64,000 nucleotides of DNA from Pseudorhodoferax sp. Leaf265 (GTDB taxonomy: Bacteria > Pseudomonadota > Gammaproteobacteria > Burkholderiales > Burkholderiaceae_C), in the NCBI RefSeq assembly GCF_001422365.1, contig NZ_LMMT01000038.1, positions 201,979 through 265,978 on the forward strand, read 5' to 3'. The notes beneath the pieces are model-generated. The model ran no database searches. It saw nothing but the letters and a program-made list of their open reading frames with translations, and was not told where the DNA came from. Within the stretch, counting starts at the first letter, position 1. Every line of letters starts with the position of its first letter. Positions 33,981 to 42,769 of this stretch are shown one piece after another. The position numbers and the translations under genes were made by a program.

Positions 33981-34535
33981 TTACTTGGGCAGCAGCACCT
34001 TGTCGACCACGTGGATCACGCCGTTGGACTGCATGACGTCGGCGATGGTCACGGTCGCCGTGCCGCCCTTTTCGTCGGTGACCATGACCTTGCCGCCGCT
34101 GGACTTGGCCGTCAGCGTGCCGCCGGCCACGGTCTTGAGCGACGCGGAGCCCTTGCCGTCCTCGACCATCTTCACGAGCGACTTGGCGTCCACCTTGCCC
34201 GGCACCACGTGGTAGGTGAGGATGCCGCTCAGCATCGCCTTGTTCTCGGGCTTCATCAGGGTGTCGACCGTGCCTGCGGGCAGGGCTGCGAATGCGGCAT
34301 TCGTCGGGGCGAACACGGTGAACGGTCCCGGGCCCTTCAGGGTGTCCACCAGGCCGGCGGCCTTGACGGCAGCGACGAGCGTGGTGTGGTCCTTGGAGTT
34401 GACGGCGTTGTCGATGATGTCCTTGGTGGGCAGCATCGGGGCGCCACCGACCGTGACCTGGGCGAAGGCCGTGACCGAGGCGACCGACAGCACGGCCGCC
34501 AGAGCGATCGAAGCGAGTTGAGGAAAGCGTTGCAT
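33981..34535 (-). CDS. Fasciclin-domain secreted protein
   Basis: 184 residues: signal peptide ending SVTAFAQ and one FAS1 domain with the two conserved boxes, [17 protein letters not shown] and [13 protein letters not shown]. Single FAS1 proteins of bacteria are secreted and have been linked to adhesion or stress; the exact role is unknown. CAGGAGCATCC gives a good ribosome site. It ends at the shared terminator and appears monocistronic. Confidence 0.92.
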   Translation of the reverse strand: MQRFPQLASIALAAVLSVASVTAFAQVTVGGAPMLPTKDIIDNAVNSKDHTTLVAAVKAAGLVDTLKGPGPFTVFAPTNAAFAALPAGTVDTLMKPENKAMLSGILTYHVVPGKVDAKSLVKMVEDGKGSASLKTVAGGTLTAKSSGGKVMVTDEKGGTATVTIADVMQSNGVIHVVDKVLLPK

Positions 34536-34615
34536 GGATGCTCCTGTTGCATTGGCCGCCCCGGAGATGCGCGGCGGCACTGCTGATACGCGCAGCGCAC
34601 CGCCCTGGATTCCCT

Positions 34616-35698
34616 TCAACTTGCCATCATCCCCAAAGCCCGGCCCCGTCCTACAAGCTGCGTGGCCCGGCCGCCGCTCGGCGCGCGGCCCGCGTCGCCC
34701 GGCGCCACGCTCAGGATGGGCCGCCATGTGGCCTGCCATTGCGCCAGTGCGCTGCCGTCCTGTGCGAAGACGAGGTCGAAGAAGGCCAGGCCGAGTTCTG
34801 CTGTCGCGCGCTTGGCCTGGGCGTTCAACGCGGCGCCGCCGGTGCGCGCGCGGTCGGTGAACATGCTGTGCGAGCCGCCCTCGAACACGGCCAGCAGCTT
34901 GCGGGGGTGGGCGATCGCATCGAAGACCGCCAGCCGGTCCTGCAGCCCGGAGTGGTAGCCGGGGATGTGGATCACATCGTCCGTGCAGGTCACGTGCACG
35001 GTCGGTACGTCGATGCTGCGCAGCACCGCCGCCGGATCGGGCTCGCCGTAGAACGGTGGCGCGGACAGCACGATGGCCGCGCGCAGGCGCGCGTCCCGGC
35101 AATCGACCACCCGCCCGCCGCGCACCACCTGTGCACCCACGGCCAGCAGCGTGGTGTTGGCGCCGTACGAGTGCCCGGCGGCCACCAGGCGCTGGCGGTC
35201 CACGGCCGCGCCCAAGCCGCCGCTGTCGTCCGAGAGCATGCGGTCCAGCGCGAAGCGCAGGTCGGCGGTGCGCGCGAGCGCTTCCGCTTCCTGGGCCGCA
35301 GCCTGCAGCCGGCCAAGCATGCCGAACGGGTTGCCGCGCCACAGGGCCGCATCGCTGCCCACATGCTGCACATGCAGGCTGGCCACGCCGTGGGCCGACC
35401 AGTGGCGCCCCAGGTAGCTGTAGCCCTGGCGCGACCCGCCGATGCCGTGCGAGAACACCACCAGCGGCACCGGCTGCGCGGGTGTGGCCGCGGCAGGCCA
35501 GTACAGGCGCACGGGCACCGGGCGTGCCCGGGTGGCGTCGACCCAGTCGAAATCCAGCACGCGCTGGGCCGGCGTGGCGGCGGGCTCGGCCGCGGCCAGG
35601 CCCGGGGTTGCCAGCGCGGCCAGCAGCAAGGCGTTCATTCGGCGCCGGCCCAGGTCGGGCGCACGCGCTGCGGGCGATGGGGTGGAGAGGGACAGCAT
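34616..35698 (-). CDS. Secreted alpha/beta hydrolase
   Basis: 360 residues. A nucleophile elbow [10 protein letters not shown] and oxyanion region [19 protein letters not shown] identify the alpha/beta hydrolase fold; the probable catalytic His is in [11 protein letters not shown]. The N terminus has [22 protein letters not shown], a signal-peptide-like stretch, so the start could be the ATG 20 codons in. The protein is similar in layout to bacterial platelet-activating-factor acetylhydrolase-like or dienelactone-type hydrolases. It follows the SDR gene by six bases on the same strand. Confidence 0.85.
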   Translation of the reverse strand: MLSLSTPSPAARAPDLGRRRMNALLLAALATPGLAAAEPAATPAQRVLDFDWVDATRARPVPVRLYWPAAATPAQPVPLVVFSHGIGGSRQGYSYLGRHWSAHGVASLHVQHVGSDAALWRGNPFGMLGRLQAAAQEAEALARTADLRFALDRMLSDDSGGLGAAVDRQRLVAAGHSYGANTTLLAVGAQVVRGGRVVDCRDARLRAAIVLSAPPFYGEPDPAAVLRSIDVPTVHVTCTDDVIHIPGYHSGLQDRLAVFDAIAHPRKLLAVFEGGSHSMFTDRARTGGAALNAQAKRATAELGLAFFDLVFAQDGSALAQWQATWRPILSVAPGDAGRAPSGGRATQLVGRGRALGMMAS

Positions 35699-35704
35699 GG
35701 CGCG

Positions 35705-36697
35705 TCAGACCGGCTGGGCCTGGGCCAGTGCGACGCCCAGGCGGGCACTGCGCGCGGTGCCTGGCGCTGTGGCCGCCGGACCGTCGCCGAACACCGCGCC
35801 GGTGAGCTGCTGCGACACAACCCATAGGCGGGCTGCGGCGGCCGTGTCCAGTGCCTGCGCCGGCACGCGGGCGGGCGCGGGATGGCCGCGGGTCTCGCTC
35901 AGCCGGTGCGGGCCGTGGTACTGGCCGCCCCGGGCCTGCGGCGCGGTCGCGGCGTACAGCGTCGGCCATGCGCCCTGCGCGGCGGGCTGGAACAGGAACC
36001 AGAGCCAGCGGCGCGCCAGGCCCGGCAGGCTGGCTGCGCCGGCCCCGTTGGGCAGCAGGTCGGTGCGCGCAATCCCAGGGTGGGCCGCCATGCTCTGGAT
36101 CCCCCAGCCCGCGGCATCGCTGCGGCGCTGCAGTTCCAGCGCGAACAGCAGGCAGGCCAGCTTGGACTGGGCGTAGGCCTGCATGGGCGCGTAGTGCCGC
36201 TGCGCCTGCAGGTCGTCGAAGGCGATGCGGCCGTTGCGCGCGGCGATGCTGGACACGCTGACCACGCGCGGCGCATGGCCCTTGCGCAGCAGCGGCAGCA
36301 AGGCGGCGGTGAGCGCGAAGTGGCCCAGGTGGTTGGTGCCGAACTGCAGCTCGAACCCGTCGGCGGTCTGCCGCCGCTGGGGCGGCGCCATCACGGCGGC
36401 GTTGTTCACCAGCAGGTCGATGCGCTCGTGCGAGCCGCGCAGCGCCTGGCCGAAGGCCGCCACCGATGCCAGGCTGGCCAGGTCCAGCGGCGCGAACACC
36501 ACCTTGGCCTGCGGAACGCTGTGCCGGATCTGCTGCAGCGCATCCCTGCCCTTGGCCGGGTTGCGCCCGGCCAGCACCACGCTGGCGCCCGCGCGGGCCA
36601 GGGCCAGCGCATCCTGCAGGCCGAGGCCGCCGGTGCCGGTCACCACGGCGGTGCGGCCGTGCAGGGGAGGGATGTCGGAGGCGGTCCAGTGGTTCAT
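35705..36697 (-). CDS. Short-chain dehydrogenase/reductase
   Basis: 330 residues: cofactor motif [18 protein letters not shown], then NNAAV, catalytic Ser in VSVSSIAA and YAQSK (Tyr-x3-Lys). The overall form and length match the retinol-dehydrogenase/WW-oxidoreductase-like SDR group. A low-complexity C-terminal extension is present. It is divergent from a TetR gene, with two identical-type palindromes between them, so repression by that TetR is very likely. The start at 36697 was chosen over upstream ATGs because it leaves the operator outside the coding region. Confidence 0.88.
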   Translation of the reverse strand: MNHWTASDIPPLHGRTAVVTGTGGLGLQDALALARAGASVVLAGRNPAKGRDALQQIRHSVPQAKVVFAPLDLASLASVAAFGQALRGSHERIDLLVNNAAVMAPPQRRQTADGFELQFGTNHLGHFALTAALLPLLRKGHAPRVVSVSSIAARNGRIAFDDLQAQRHYAPMQAYAQSKLACLLFALELQRRSDAAGWGIQSMAAHPGIARTDLLPNGAGAASLPGLARRWLWFLFQPAAQGAWPTLYAATAPQARGGQYHGPHRLSETRGHPAPARVPAQALDTAAAARLWVVSQQLTGAVFGDGPAATAPGTARSARLGVALAQAQPV

Positions 36698-36737
36698 GGT
36701 GCTTGGCAGGGAGGGGCTAAACTGGGTGGTCAAACAA

Positions 36738-36771
36738 TGCACTGAGTGCAAATATTATTGCACTCAGTGCA
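36738..36771. promoter_or_regulatory. Double TetR operator
   Basis: Two 13-bp palindromes, TGCACTGAGTGCA (36738-36750) and TGCACTCAGTGCA (36759-36771), lie 21 bp centre to centre, two helical turns, and together form a perfect larger dyad (14-bp arms, 6-bp centre). It sits in the divergent SDR-TetR promoter region and is the obvious TetR site. Confidence 0.85.
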
Positions 36772-36792
36772 GTTTTGCAAAAGACCCCGGCC

Positions 36793-37407
36793 ATGTCAGG
36801 AAATTCCCCCAGCACGGGCCTTGCGCCCGCCGAAGAAGGCCTGCGCGAGCGCAAGCGCCGCGAGACCCGCCAGCGCATCGCGGAGGCGGCGCAACGCCTG
36901 TTCCTCGCCCAAGGCTACGAAGGCACGACGCTGGACGCCATCGCGGCCGAGGCCGGCATCTCGCGCCGCGCCTTCTTCTCGTACTTCAAGTCCAAGGACG
37001 AGATCATCGTGTTCTGGCAGGCCGAGGATTCGGCCCGCCTGGTGGACGACCTGCGCAAGGCCTCGCCCGACCAGGCGCCGCTGGATGCGGTGCGCGACGT
37101 GATGGTCAAGCACATCGCGCGCTACACCACCGAGCAGATGACGGCCGTGGACAACCTCATGCGCTCCAGCGACGCGCTGCTGGCGCGCAAGCAGGCCTTC
37201 TATGCGCAGCAGGAGGTGGTGGTGTTCGACGCGCTGTGCGAGGTCTGGCGCCAGCCCGAGCGCCGTGCGGCCTTGCGCATGGTGGCCATGGTGTCCATCG
37301 GCGCCCTGCGGCTCGCGCTGCAATCCTGGCGCGAGCAGGCCGGCCCGCGCAAGCCGGCGGCCAAATTTCTGCGTGAGGCGTTCGACAGCCTGAAGACGGA
37401 GCTCTGA
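36793..37407 (+). CDS. TetR-family transcriptional regulator
   Basis: 204 residues: N-terminal TetR helix-turn-helix (RIAEAAQRLFLAQGYEGTTLDAIAAEAGISRRAFFSYFKSKDEII), then an all-helical ligand domain without clear subfamily markers. The ATG at 36793 is used; an earlier TTG in frame would lie in the operator. It probably represses itself and the divergent SDR-hydrolase operon. Confidence 0.92.
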   Translation: MSGNSPSTGLAPAEEGLRERKRRETRQRIAEAAQRLFLAQGYEGTTLDAIAAEAGISRRAFFSYFKSKDEIIVFWQAEDSARLVDDLRKASPDQAPLDAVRDVMVKHIARYTTEQMTAVDNLMRSSDALLARKQAFYAQQEVVVFDALCEVWRQPERRAALRMVAMVSIGALRLALQSWREQAGPRKPAAKFLREAFDSLKTEL

Positions 37408-37420
37408 CGCGGGCGGCCGT

Positions 37421-38476
37421 TCAGCCGGCCGGGGCCGCGCCTTCGTAGGCCGCCTGCAGCAAGGCCCGCAACGGCCCGGCCTCGATCGGCCGCGGGTTGG
37501 GGTAGGCGTCGCGCAGGGCCAGCGCGCAGGCCCGGTCGAGGTCTTCCTCGCGCATGCCGATGTCGCGCAGCGCCACCGGCGCGCCGAGCCGGCGCGCCAG
37601 CGCCTGCACGCCCTGCGCCGCGTCGGCCGTTCCCAGCGCGGTGGCGATGCGTTGCATGGCCTGCGGCGCCGCGCCCGCGTTGTAGGCCAGCACGTGCGGC
37701 AGCACCACGGTGTGCAGCTCGGCGTGCGGCAGGTTGAAGCTGCCGCCCAGCGTGTGGCACAGCTTGTGGTGCAGCGCCATGGCCACGCTGCCCAGCACCA
37801 GGCCGCACAGCCAGGCGCCGTACAGCGCGTCGCTGCGCGCGGCCAGGTCGTGCGGCGCGGCATGCAGTGCGGGCAGCGCGCGGCCCAGCGCGGCGATGCC
37901 CTCGGCCGCCATCAGGCCGGTGACCGGGTTGCCGTCGGCCGCGTGCGCGATGGCGTTGATGCCGCTGACGACCGACAGGCCCACCGGCAGCGCCAGCGTG
38001 AGCGCCGGGTCGTACAGCACGCTGCGTGGCAGCACGCGCGCGTCGCGGCCCGTGCGCTTGAGGCCGTTCTCGGTGAGCCCGTAGATGGGCGTCATCTCCG
38101 AGCCGGCATAGGTGGTGGGGATGGCCAGCACCGGCAACGGCGACACCAGCGCGATGGCTTTGGCCAGGCCCACGGTGGAGCCGCCGCCCACGGCCACCAG
38201 CGCGTCGGCGCCGGCCTCTGTCGCCGCGGCGCGCGCGGCCTCGGCGCTGGCCAGGGGCACGTGCATCACGGCACCGTCGAAGATGCCGGCGGCGCGCGAT
38301 CCCAGCAGGTCGGCCACCGCCTCGGCCTGCGCGCGCTGCGGCGCGGTGCACAGCACCAGCGCCTTGCGCGCGCCGAGCCGGTCCAGCTCCTCGGGGGCCT
38401 GTGCCAGCGTGCCGGCGCCGAACACCACGCGCTGGGCGCGGCTCTCGTAGGTGAAGGGGCGTGCAGCGGTGTTCAT
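37421..38476 (-). CDS. Maleylacetate reductase (iron-type alcohol dehydrogenase)
   Basis: 351 residues of the Fe-ADH superfamily, closest in pattern to maleylacetate reductases: FGAGTLAQAPEELDRLG, ADALVAVGGGSTVGLAKAIA, AIPTTYAGSEMTPIYG, and the metal-site region GVSV-type HHKLCHTLGGSFNLPHAELHTVVLP. Maleylacetate reductase converts maleylacetate to 3-oxoadipate in degradation of chlorinated or hydroxylated aromatics. No ring-cleavage dioxygenase is nearby. It overlaps the upstream Bug-type gene (ATGA). A neighbouring LysR gene may regulate the pair. Confidence 0.88.
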   Translation of the reverse strand: MNTAARPFTYESRAQRVVFGAGTLAQAPEELDRLGARKALVLCTAPQRAQAEAVADLLGSRAAGIFDGAVMHVPLASAEAARAAATEAGADALVAVGGGSTVGLAKAIALVSPLPVLAIPTTYAGSEMTPIYGLTENGLKRTGRDARVLPRSVLYDPALTLALPVGLSVVSGINAIAHAADGNPVTGLMAAEGIAALGRALPALHAAPHDLAARSDALYGAWLCGLVLGSVAMALHHKLCHTLGGSFNLPHAELHTVVLPHVLAYNAGAAPQAMQRIATALGTADAAQGVQALARRLGAPVALRDIGMREEDLDRACALALRDAYPNPRPIEAGPLRALLQAAYEGAAPAG

Positions 38477-39486
38477 TCGACGCTGATCCTGCGCTTGGCG
38501 ATGAGCTGGCCCCAGCGCTGGCTCTCGCGCTGTACCAGCTGGTCCATGGCGGCGCGGTCGCCGGCCACGACCTCGAAGCCGTTGTCGGCCAGGCGGCGCG
38601 CCAGCGCGGGCTCGCGCAGCGTGGCCGTCATCGCGGCGGAGAGCTTGTCCAACACCGGCGCGGGCGCTTTCGCCGGCGCCACCATGCCGACCCAGGAGTA
38701 GATCTCGAAACCCTTGTGCGTCTCGGCCACGGCCGGCACCTCGGGCAGCGCCGCGCTGCGCGCCGGTGCCGTGACGGCCAGCGCACGCAGCTTGCCGGCC
38801 TGCACGTGGGGCAGGACCAGCGGCAGGCTGGCGACCATGGAATCCACGTGGCCGCCCAGCAGGTCGGCGATGGCCGGGCCGCCGCCCTTGTAGGGCACGT
38901 GCAGGCCGCGGCTGCCGGCGGTCTCGTGGAACAGCTCGGCCGCCAGGTGGTTGGAACTGCCCGCGCCGACCGAGGCGTAGGTCACGTCGCGCTGGCGCGC
39001 GGCAGCCACGTACTCCGCCAGGGTCTTGTAAGGGGAGGCCGCGGGCACCACCAGCACCATGGGCGAGCGCACGGCATAGGAGACGCCGGCGAAATCGCGC
39101 AGCGTCTCGTAGGGCAGCTTGCGGTGGATGTGCTGCTCGGTCGCGTAGGAGTCGAACACCATGGCCACCGTGTAGCCGTCGGGTGCGCTCTTGGCGAGCT
39201 GGGCCATGCCGATGGTGCCGCCGGCCCCGCCGCGGTTGTCTACCAGCACCTGCTGGCCCAGCCGCTCGCGCAGCGGCTCCTGCAGCATGCGGGCCACCTT
39301 GTCCACGGTGCCGCCGGCCGCGAACGGCACGATCAGCGTGAGCATGCGGCTCGGGTAGTCGTTGGCCCGCGCCGGCCCGGCGCCGGCCAGCAGCAGGGCC
39401 ATGCCGGCACCCAGCAGCGCCTGGCGCCGGCGCGGGCTGGCGGGAGGGATGCGCCCGCGGGCGCGCGTTGTCTCGTGTGGATGCAT
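38473..39486 (-). CDS. Bug-type (TTT) solute-binding protein
   Basis: 337 residues of the tripartite tricarboxylate/Bug family: signal peptide ending GPARAN, then YPSRMLTLIVPFAAGGTVDKVARML, VDNRGGAGGTIGMAQLAKSAPDGYTV and HVPYKGGGPAIADLLGGHVD. Bug proteins bind carboxylates in the periplasm and are hugely expanded in Burkholderiales; many act without adjacent permeases, as here. It is the first gene of the pair with maleylacetate reductase and divergent from LysR. Confidence 0.9.
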   Translation of the reverse strand: MHPHETTRARGRIPPASPRRRQALLGAGMALLLAGAGPARANDYPSRMLTLIVPFAAGGTVDKVARMLQEPLRERLGQQVLVDNRGGAGGTIGMAQLAKSAPDGYTVAMVFDSYATEQHIHRKLPYETLRDFAGVSYAVRSPMVLVVPAASPYKTLAEYVAAARQRDVTYASVGAGSSNHLAAELFHETAGSRGLHVPYKGGGPAIADLLGGHVDSMVASLPLVLPHVQAGKLRALAVTAPARSAALPEVPAVAETHKGFEIYSWVGMVAPAKAPAPVLDKLSAAMTATLREPALARRLADNGFEVVAGDRAAMDQLVQRESQRWGQLIAKRRISVE

Positions 39487-39588
39487 GGCGTGAAGGGTCG
39501 CGATCGAAGAAGGCGGCCGATGCTATTCTTTGCGCCCCGTGGCGGGAATACCGCGCGCGGGCCAAATGCCTTTGCGCGAGGTGCACAG

Positions 39589-40560
39589 ATGAATTCCCTG
39601 GGCTTTGCCGAAAGCCTGTCCCTGTTCGTCGACGTGGTGCAGGACAGGAGCTTTTCCGCCGCCGCGCGGCGCCGCGGCCTGGCGGCCTCGTCGGTGGCGC
39701 GCCAGATCGACGCGCTGGAGCGCGAGATGCAGGTGCCGCTGCTCACGCGCTCCACGCGCGCGCTGGCGCTGACCGAGGCCGGCGCGCTGCTGTACGAGCA
39801 CGCGCTGAAGATCCTGCACGACCTCATGGACACGCGCAGCGAGGTGGTGGCGCTGGACGGCAGCGTGCAGGGCCTGCTGCGCGTGAGCTGCGTGCCGGCC
39901 TTCGGCCGCCGGCACGTGGCGCCGCACCTGCCTGCGCTGTTCGACCGCTACCCGGCGCTGAACGTGGAGCTGGAGCTGACCGAGCGCGTGGTCGACCCGC
40001 TGGCCGAGCGCTTCGACCTCGTCATCCGCATCGGTGACCAGCCCGACAGTGCCCTGGTCAGCCGGCGCATCGGCAGCCAGCGCTACGTGATGGGCGCGTC
40101 GCCGGCCTACCTGCGCCGCCACGGCACGCCGCAGCGCATGGCCGACCTGGCGGCGCACCGGCTGATCGACCGCCAGCACAGCACCAGCGTGCGCGGCTGG
40201 CGCGAGCTGCCCGGCATCGACTGGCGCCAGCCGGCGCAGATCGCATTGGAGAGCAACGACTGCGACACGCGGCGGCTGTGCGCGGCGCGCGGCCTGGGCA
40301 TCGCGCTGATGCCCAACTGGGCCATCGGCGAAGACCTGGCGGCCGGGCGCATCGTGGCGCTGCAGCTGGAGGACGCGCCGCCGGCCGAGGTCAGCGGCAT
40401 CCACCTGCTGCGACCCGGCGGCCGGGCCAATGCCAAGGTGCGTGCGTTCACGGAGCACCTGCTGCTGAGCATCGGTTCGGCGGCCGGCTGGGTGGGCGCG
40501 GCAGTGCCGCAAGCGCGCGGCGCCGTGGCCGAGCCCGTAGCGCCGCTCGAGGCGCACTAA
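39589..40560 (+). CDS. LysR-family regulator
   Basis: 323 residues with an N-terminal winged helix (FSAAARRRGLAASSVARQIDALE) and a LysR substrate-binding domain. It is divergent from the Bug/maleylacetate reductase pair, its probable target. The stop overlaps the convergent creC stop in the shared tetranucleotide CTAA. Its C-terminal Ala/Pro-rich tail is unremarkable. Confidence 0.9.
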   Translation: MNSLGFAESLSLFVDVVQDRSFSAAARRRGLAASSVARQIDALEREMQVPLLTRSTRALALTEAGALLYEHALKILHDLMDTRSEVVALDGSVQGLLRVSCVPAFGRRHVAPHLPALFDRYPALNVELELTERVVDPLAERFDLVIRIGDQPDSALVSRRIGSQRYVMGASPAYLRRHGTPQRMADLAAHRLIDRQHSTSVRGWRELPGIDWRQPAQIALESNDCDTRRLCAARGLGIALMPNWAIGEDLAAGRIVALQLEDAPPAEVSGIHLLRPGGRANAKVRAFTEHLLLSIGSAAGWVGAAVPQARGAVAEPVAPLEAH

Positions 40561-42005
40561 CGCCGCAGTGGCAGGGTCAGCGTGGCGAGTGCACCGCCGC
40601 CCGGCGCGTTGTCCAGCAGCGCCTGGCCGCCGTGCTGCTGCGCGATGGCGCGTACGAAGGCCAGGCCCAGGCCGGTGCTCTTCTTGCCGCCGTTCGGCCG
40701 CGCCAGCGAATAGAACTTTTCGAACACGCGCTGGCGGGCATAGTCCGGGATGCCGGGGCCGTGGTCGCGTACACGCACGCGGGCCTGGCGCGCGTCGGCC
40801 GCCAGCGTCAGCGCCACGGCGCTACCGGCGGGTGCGAAGTCCAGCGCGTTGGCCAGCAGGTTGCTCACGGCGCGGCGCAGCAGGAAGGCGTCGCCCCAGA
40901 CCGTGGGGCTGGCCTGCAGCGCCAGTTCGATGCGCAGGCCGCGCGCCGCGGCGGCGGCCTGGTGGCCGGCGGCCAGCTCTTCGAGCAGCGGCGCCAGCGC
41001 CACCGGGCCGGCATGCTCGAGCACGCGCCGGCTCTCCAGCGTGGTCAGCTCCATCATGCGGTCCACGATCTCCTGGATGCGCTGGGTCTCGCGCGTGATG
41101 TTGTCCAGGAAATGCGCGCGCGCGTCGGCCGGCATGGCCGGGTCGTCCAGCAGCTCGGCCGCGCCGCGGATGGCCGACAGCGGGCTCTTGATCTCGTGCG
41201 TGAGCGTGGCCACGTGGTCGGCCATGGTGTTGCGGCCGGTCAGCGCGTCGCGCGTCTCGTGCACGCCTGCCCGCAGCGTGGCCACGGCATGGCGCAGCAT
41301 GGGGCCGGGCCGCAGGCGTGGCTGCGTGCGGGCCCAGGCCAGGTAGTCGCGCACCAGGCCGAACGGGCGCACCAGCCAGGCGGAGACGATCAGCGCGCCC
41401 ACCAGCAGCGCCAGTGCCGAGCCCACGCCGACCCAGATCGTGCGCCAGCGTGCGTCCTGCACGAACTTGCCGAAGCTCTGCACCGGCTTGCCCACGCTGA
41501 CCACGCCGATGGTGACGTGGTCGCGGTTGCGGATGGGCGCGGCCACGTACATCACCGAGCTGGTGGCGTCGTGCGCCACGTCGCGCGAGGTGCGCGCGCC
41601 GTACAGGCCGTCCAGCGTGTAGCGCACGTCGCGCCAGTCCAGGTAGTCCTCGCCCACGTGCTGGCCGATGCGCCCGCGCTGCGCGTCGAACAGCACGCGG
41701 CCGTCTGCGTCGGTCACGTAGATGCGCAGGTCCACGCGGGTCTTGCGCAGGCCGTAGATCTCGGCGTCGAACTGGCGCGCGTAGAGCGTGCGCAGCAGCG
41801 GCTCCAGCCGGGCCGGCGCGATGCGCTCGCCCTGCACGTCCTGCTCGATCAGGCTGGCGACGAGGTTGGCGGTGTCGACCAGCGATTCCTCGGCCGACTC
41901 GCGGTAGCGCGGGTCGATGTCGCCGACCACGCGGTACAGCAGCAAGGCGATGCCGGCGACGTAGATCGCCAGGATGCCGAGGAAGATGCGCGTGCGCCGG
42001 CTCAC
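40557..42005 (-). CDS. creC: CreC-type sensor histidine kinase
   Basis: 482 residues: two membrane segments (about 7-25 and 185-205) enclosing a periplasmic sensor domain of about 160 residues, a HAMP-like region, then the H box LTHEIKSPLSAIRGAAELL and ATPase boxes NLLANALDFAP, RDHGPGIPDYARQRVFEKFYS and STGLGLAFVRAI. The GVVSVGKPVQSF and EEDYLDWRDV-type sensor region are typical of CreC. GTG start overlaps the creB stop (GTGA). CreC phosphorylates CreB. Confidence 0.9.
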   Translation of the reverse strand: MSRRTRIFLGILAIYVAGIALLLYRVVGDIDPRYRESAEESLVDTANLVASLIEQDVQGERIAPARLEPLLRTLYARQFDAEIYGLRKTRVDLRIYVTDADGRVLFDAQRGRIGQHVGEDYLDWRDVRYTLDGLYGARTSRDVAHDATSSVMYVAAPIRNRDHVTIGVVSVGKPVQSFGKFVQDARWRTIWVGVGSALALLVGALIVSAWLVRPFGLVRDYLAWARTQPRLRPGPMLRHAVATLRAGVHETRDALTGRNTMADHVATLTHEIKSPLSAIRGAAELLDDPAMPADARAHFLDNITRETQRIQEIVDRMMELTTLESRRVLEHAGPVALAPLLEELAAGHQAAAAARGLRIELALQASPTVWGDAFLLRRAVSNLLANALDFAPAGSAVALTLAADARQARVRVRDHGPGIPDYARQRVFEKFYSLARPNGGKKSTGLGLAFVRAIAQQHGGQALLDNAPGGGALATLTLPLRR

Positions 42006-42739
42006 GGCGTGGGTGGCAGGTTCTCGTGCAGCGCGTAGCCGGTACCGCGCAGCGTGCGGATGGGCTCGACCTCGGGCGCCACCACCTTGAGCTTGGCGCG
42101 CAGGGTCTTGACGTGGGCATCCACCGTGCGGTCCAGGCTCTGGGCGGCGTCGTCCCAGACCATGTCGAGCAGCTCGTCGCGCGTGTAGACGCGGCCGGGC
42201 CGCTGCACCAGCAGGGCCAGCAGGCCGTACTCGTAGCGCGAGAGTTCGAGCGGCTGGCCGTAGTAGTGGATCCGGCGGCGTTCGCCGTCGATCTGGAACA
42301 CGGGTGGAGCGCCGCCTGGGGCCACGGGCGCCGCAGGCGCCGTGCCGCCACGCGCGCTGCGGCGCAGGATGCTGCGCACGCGCGCCACCAGTTCGCGCGG
42401 CGAGAAGGGCTTGGCGATGTAGTCGTCGGCACCAAGTTCCAGTCCGACCACGCGGTCGATCTCGTCGCTGCGCGCGGTCAGGAACAACATGGGCACGCCG
42501 TCGGCGCCGGGCAGTTCGTGCAGGCGGCGGAACAGCTCGAAGCCGTTCATGTCGGGCAGGCCCACGTCGAGGATGGCCAGGGCGGGCTTCTCGGCGCGGT
42601 ACTGGGCCAGCGCCTCGCCGGCCGTGGCGCACCAGACGGGTTCGTAGCCGTCGGCGCGCAGCACATAGGCCAGCGTGTCGGCGATGCCGGATTCGTCCTC
42701 GGCGATCAGGATGCGGGGGCGGGGGGCTGGGGCGGGCAT
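42002..42739 (-). CDS. creB: CreB-type response regulator
   Basis: 245 residues, OmpR/PhoB architecture: receiver domain with EDESG acidic pocket, phosphoacceptor Asp in LAILDVGLPDMNG, Lys in ADDYIAKPFSP, and a C-terminal winged helix (SRYEYGLLALLVQRPGRVYTRDELLDMVWDD...RTVDAHVKTLRAKL). Partner of the downstream CreC kinase. In enterobacteria CreBC responds to metabolic and cell-wall signals; in Pseudomonas it affects beta-lactamase. No creD-like gene is next to it here. Confidence 0.9.
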   Translation of the reverse strand: MPAPAPRPRILIAEDESGIADTLAYVLRADGYEPVWCATAGEALAQYRAEKPALAILDVGLPDMNGFELFRRLHELPGADGVPMLFLTARSDEIDRVVGLELGADDYIAKPFSPRELVARVRSILRRSARGGTAPAAPVAPGGAPPVFQIDGERRRIHYYGQPLELSRYEYGLLALLVQRPGRVYTRDELLDMVWDDAAQSLDRTVDAHVKTLRAKLKVVAPEVEPIRTLRGTGYALHENLPPTP

Positions 42740-42769
42740 GGCGGCATGGTAATCACCGCGCCCCCCGTC

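Noticed and set aside
40557-40560. Overlapping stops of LysR and creC (CTAA), and adjoining stops at 52631-52636 (TGATCA), as signals
   Set aside because: Chance tight packing of convergent genes; no hairpin or other element is associated.
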